Source: Actinomycetes bacterium (GTDB lineage: Bacteria; Actinomycetota; Coriobacteriia; Coriobacteriales; JAEZXW01). From it: a stretch of DNA of 14,113 nt. Of this stretch, positions 13,065 through 14,113 are shown in pieces. Below the pieces are notes generated by a model. That model searched no databases and had not been told where the DNA came from. It saw nothing but the letters and a program-made list of their open reading frames with translations. The translations under genes and the position numbers were made by a program. The stretch lies in contig JAEZXW010000096.1 in assembly GCA_023419515.1 (NCBI GenBank), positions 1 to 14,113 on the forward strand, in the 5' to 3' direction. How positions within the stretch are numbered: the stretch's first letter is position 1; every line of letters starts with the position of its first letter.

Positions 13065-14113
13065 TTATGCCAGCGCCTTAAGTTGCTCGGTCAAAAGCTC
13101 AAGCTGTTTTGCCAGATCCTGATGAGCACGGCGATCTTTCTCAATGATCTCAGGTGCCGCCTTTGCCAAAAAGCCAGGGTTTGAAAGCTTCTTGTCAAAG
13201 CGCATAAAGTCCTTCTCGACCTTTACCTTTTCTTTTTCGAGGCGCACCTTTTCAGCATCGAGGTCAACGATGCCCTCAAGCAGGACAAAGATCTCAAGCA
13301 ACTCGGTCACCGTGAGCGATGATGCTTTTGGGCGCTCGGTTTTATCGGCGAGAAAATCGAGATCATCAACGAGGACAAGGCCGGTCAAGCTTGCAGCATG
13401 TTTGGTGATAAGCTCCTGGTCTGCCTGCGATGCGCGCAGCTTAACGGCCAGCGGCTTTTTAGGCGAAATCTGATAGCGAGCGCGGGTTGAGCGCACGGCG
13501 CTTGCAACACTTGTGATGAGCTCAAAGGCACGCTCTGCCTCGGCATCCTGATACTGCTCAAACACTGCCTGATCGGGCCAGGCATCGAGCATGAGTCGTG
13601 AGGCTGCGCCCTCGTGATGCGGCAGGTGACCCCAGATGTACTCGGTCACAAACGGCATGGCGGGGTGCAAGAGGTGTAGTGCTGTATCGAGAACAAAAAG
13701 CAGATTACCCAAAACCTCACGGCGAGCCTCTCCCCCTTGCGCTAGACGCGGCTTTGCAAGCTCAACATACCAGTCGCAAAACTCGTTCCAGAAAAAGCTG
13801 TAGAGTGCGCGAGACATTTCACCAAGCTCATAGGTCTTCATGCTCTCATCGATTAAGGCGGCTGTTTTTGCAAGGCGGCTCAAAATCCAGGCGTCCTCGG
13901 CATGGGTCGTCGTTGGCGCAGCTGGCATGGCGATCAGTGGCTCCCCAGCAGCTTGAGCTTCTTCGTTTGCCTGTTCAAGATGCATCATGACAAATCGACT
14001 CGCGTTAAAGACCTTGGTCACAAACGCGCGTGCAGCAGGCATGGTCTGAGCCTCGTTAAACTTGATCGCCTGACCACCGGTCACCTGCAAAAGCAGGCAA
14101 AAACGCATGGCAT
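13065..14113 (-). CDS. valS: Valyl-tRNA synthetase, C-terminal part (5' end outside window)
   Basis: 348 residues are visible, from just after the class I catalytic core; HIGH and KMSKS lie off the right edge. The visible part opens with MRFCLLLQVTGGQAIKF, matching the family's LRF...GQDIxF segment. It is followed by the anticodon-binding helices (FVTKVFNASRFVMMHLEQ, then DSMKTYELGEMSRALYSFFWNEFCDWYVELAKPRL-type region at about 90-130), and ends in a charged coiled coil (about 270-347, DAEKVRLEKEKVKVEKDF to KQLELLTEQLKA) that is the tRNA-binding arm of ValRS. The in-frame ATG at 14108 is internal. It is the first visible gene of the leftward run and is followed closely by folC. Confidence 0.96.
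   Translation of the reverse strand, partial: AMRFCLLLQVTGGQAIKFNEAQTMPAARAFVTKVFNASRFVMMHLEQANEEAQAAGEPLIAMPAAPTTTHAEDAWILSRLAKTAALIDESMKTYELGEMSRALYSFFWNEFCDWYVELAKPRLAQGGEARREVLGNLLFVLDTALHLLHPAMPFVTEYIWGHLPHHEGAASRLMLDAWPDQAVFEQYQDAEAERAFELITSVASAVRSTRARYQISPKKPLAVKLRASQADQELITKHAASLTGLVLVDDLDFLADKTERPKASSLTVTELLEIFVLLEGIVDLDAEKVRLEKEKVKVEKDFMRFDKKLSNPGFLAKAAPEIIEKDRRAHQDLAKQLELLTEQLKALA

Noticed and set aside
1..14113. Mobile elements, CRISPR arrays, rRNA or tRNA genes
   Set aside because: No transposase or integrase, no regularly spaced repeats, no rRNA stretch and no tRNA-like GTTCnAnnC arm in a gene-free gap was seen.

Overview
The window is an ordinary bacterial chromosome segment: dense coding, moderate GC, frequent GTG and TTG starts, no insertion sequences, CRISPR array, rRNA or tRNA. 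The gene set (valS-folC close to thrS, SOS-type ruvCAB with a Thermus-like His/Asp pair in RuvC, paired DegV proteins) and the Cheo-type LexA box suggest a Gram-positive, most likely an actinobacterium of the Coriobacteriia. This is inferred from protein resemblance alone; I cannot name a genus.

Layout. Positions 1-2218 (+): the 3' end of a low-molecular-weight protein tyrosine phosphatase, then two DegV/FakB-family fatty-acid-binding proteins. Positions 2287-2358: two hairpins, the second a perfect bidirectional terminator shared with the convergent cold-shock gene (2379-2582, -). Positions 2699-5233 (-): ruvC-ruvA-ruvB, the Holliday-junction branch-migration and resolution machine, with a LexA/SOS box at 5312-5323 upstream of ruvC. 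Positions 5234-5571: a 338-base divergent control region with nested inverted repeats. Positions 5572-6246 (+): an unrecognised lipoprotein whose 3' end overlaps the convergent cls gene by 27 bases.

Positions 6220-14113 (-), transcribed right to left: valS (5' end outside the window), folC, a two-TM double-zinc-ribbon membrane protein, thrS, a degenerate transsulfuration-family PLP protein, and a cardiolipin synthase. Spacings are tight (28, 76, 190, 3 and 14 bases). The 190-base gap before thrS holds a plausible promoter, palindromic 13-bp boxes overlapping its -35 element, and a structured leader, so thrS-PLP protein-cls looks like its own regulated transcription unit.

Most worth a second look: (1) the protein at 7785-9050 keeps the fold signature of the Cys/Met-metabolism PLP enzymes but has lost the Schiff-base lysine, the phosphate-binding Tyr-x-Arg and the substrate-binding arginine, so it is probably a pseudoenzyme co-transcribed with thrS; (2) the thrS control region, with operator-like palindromes and a leader hairpin whose loop centre reads GGU, a Thr anticodon; (3) the SOS box controlling ruvCAB. 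I found no clear sign of a wholly new defence or mobile system.
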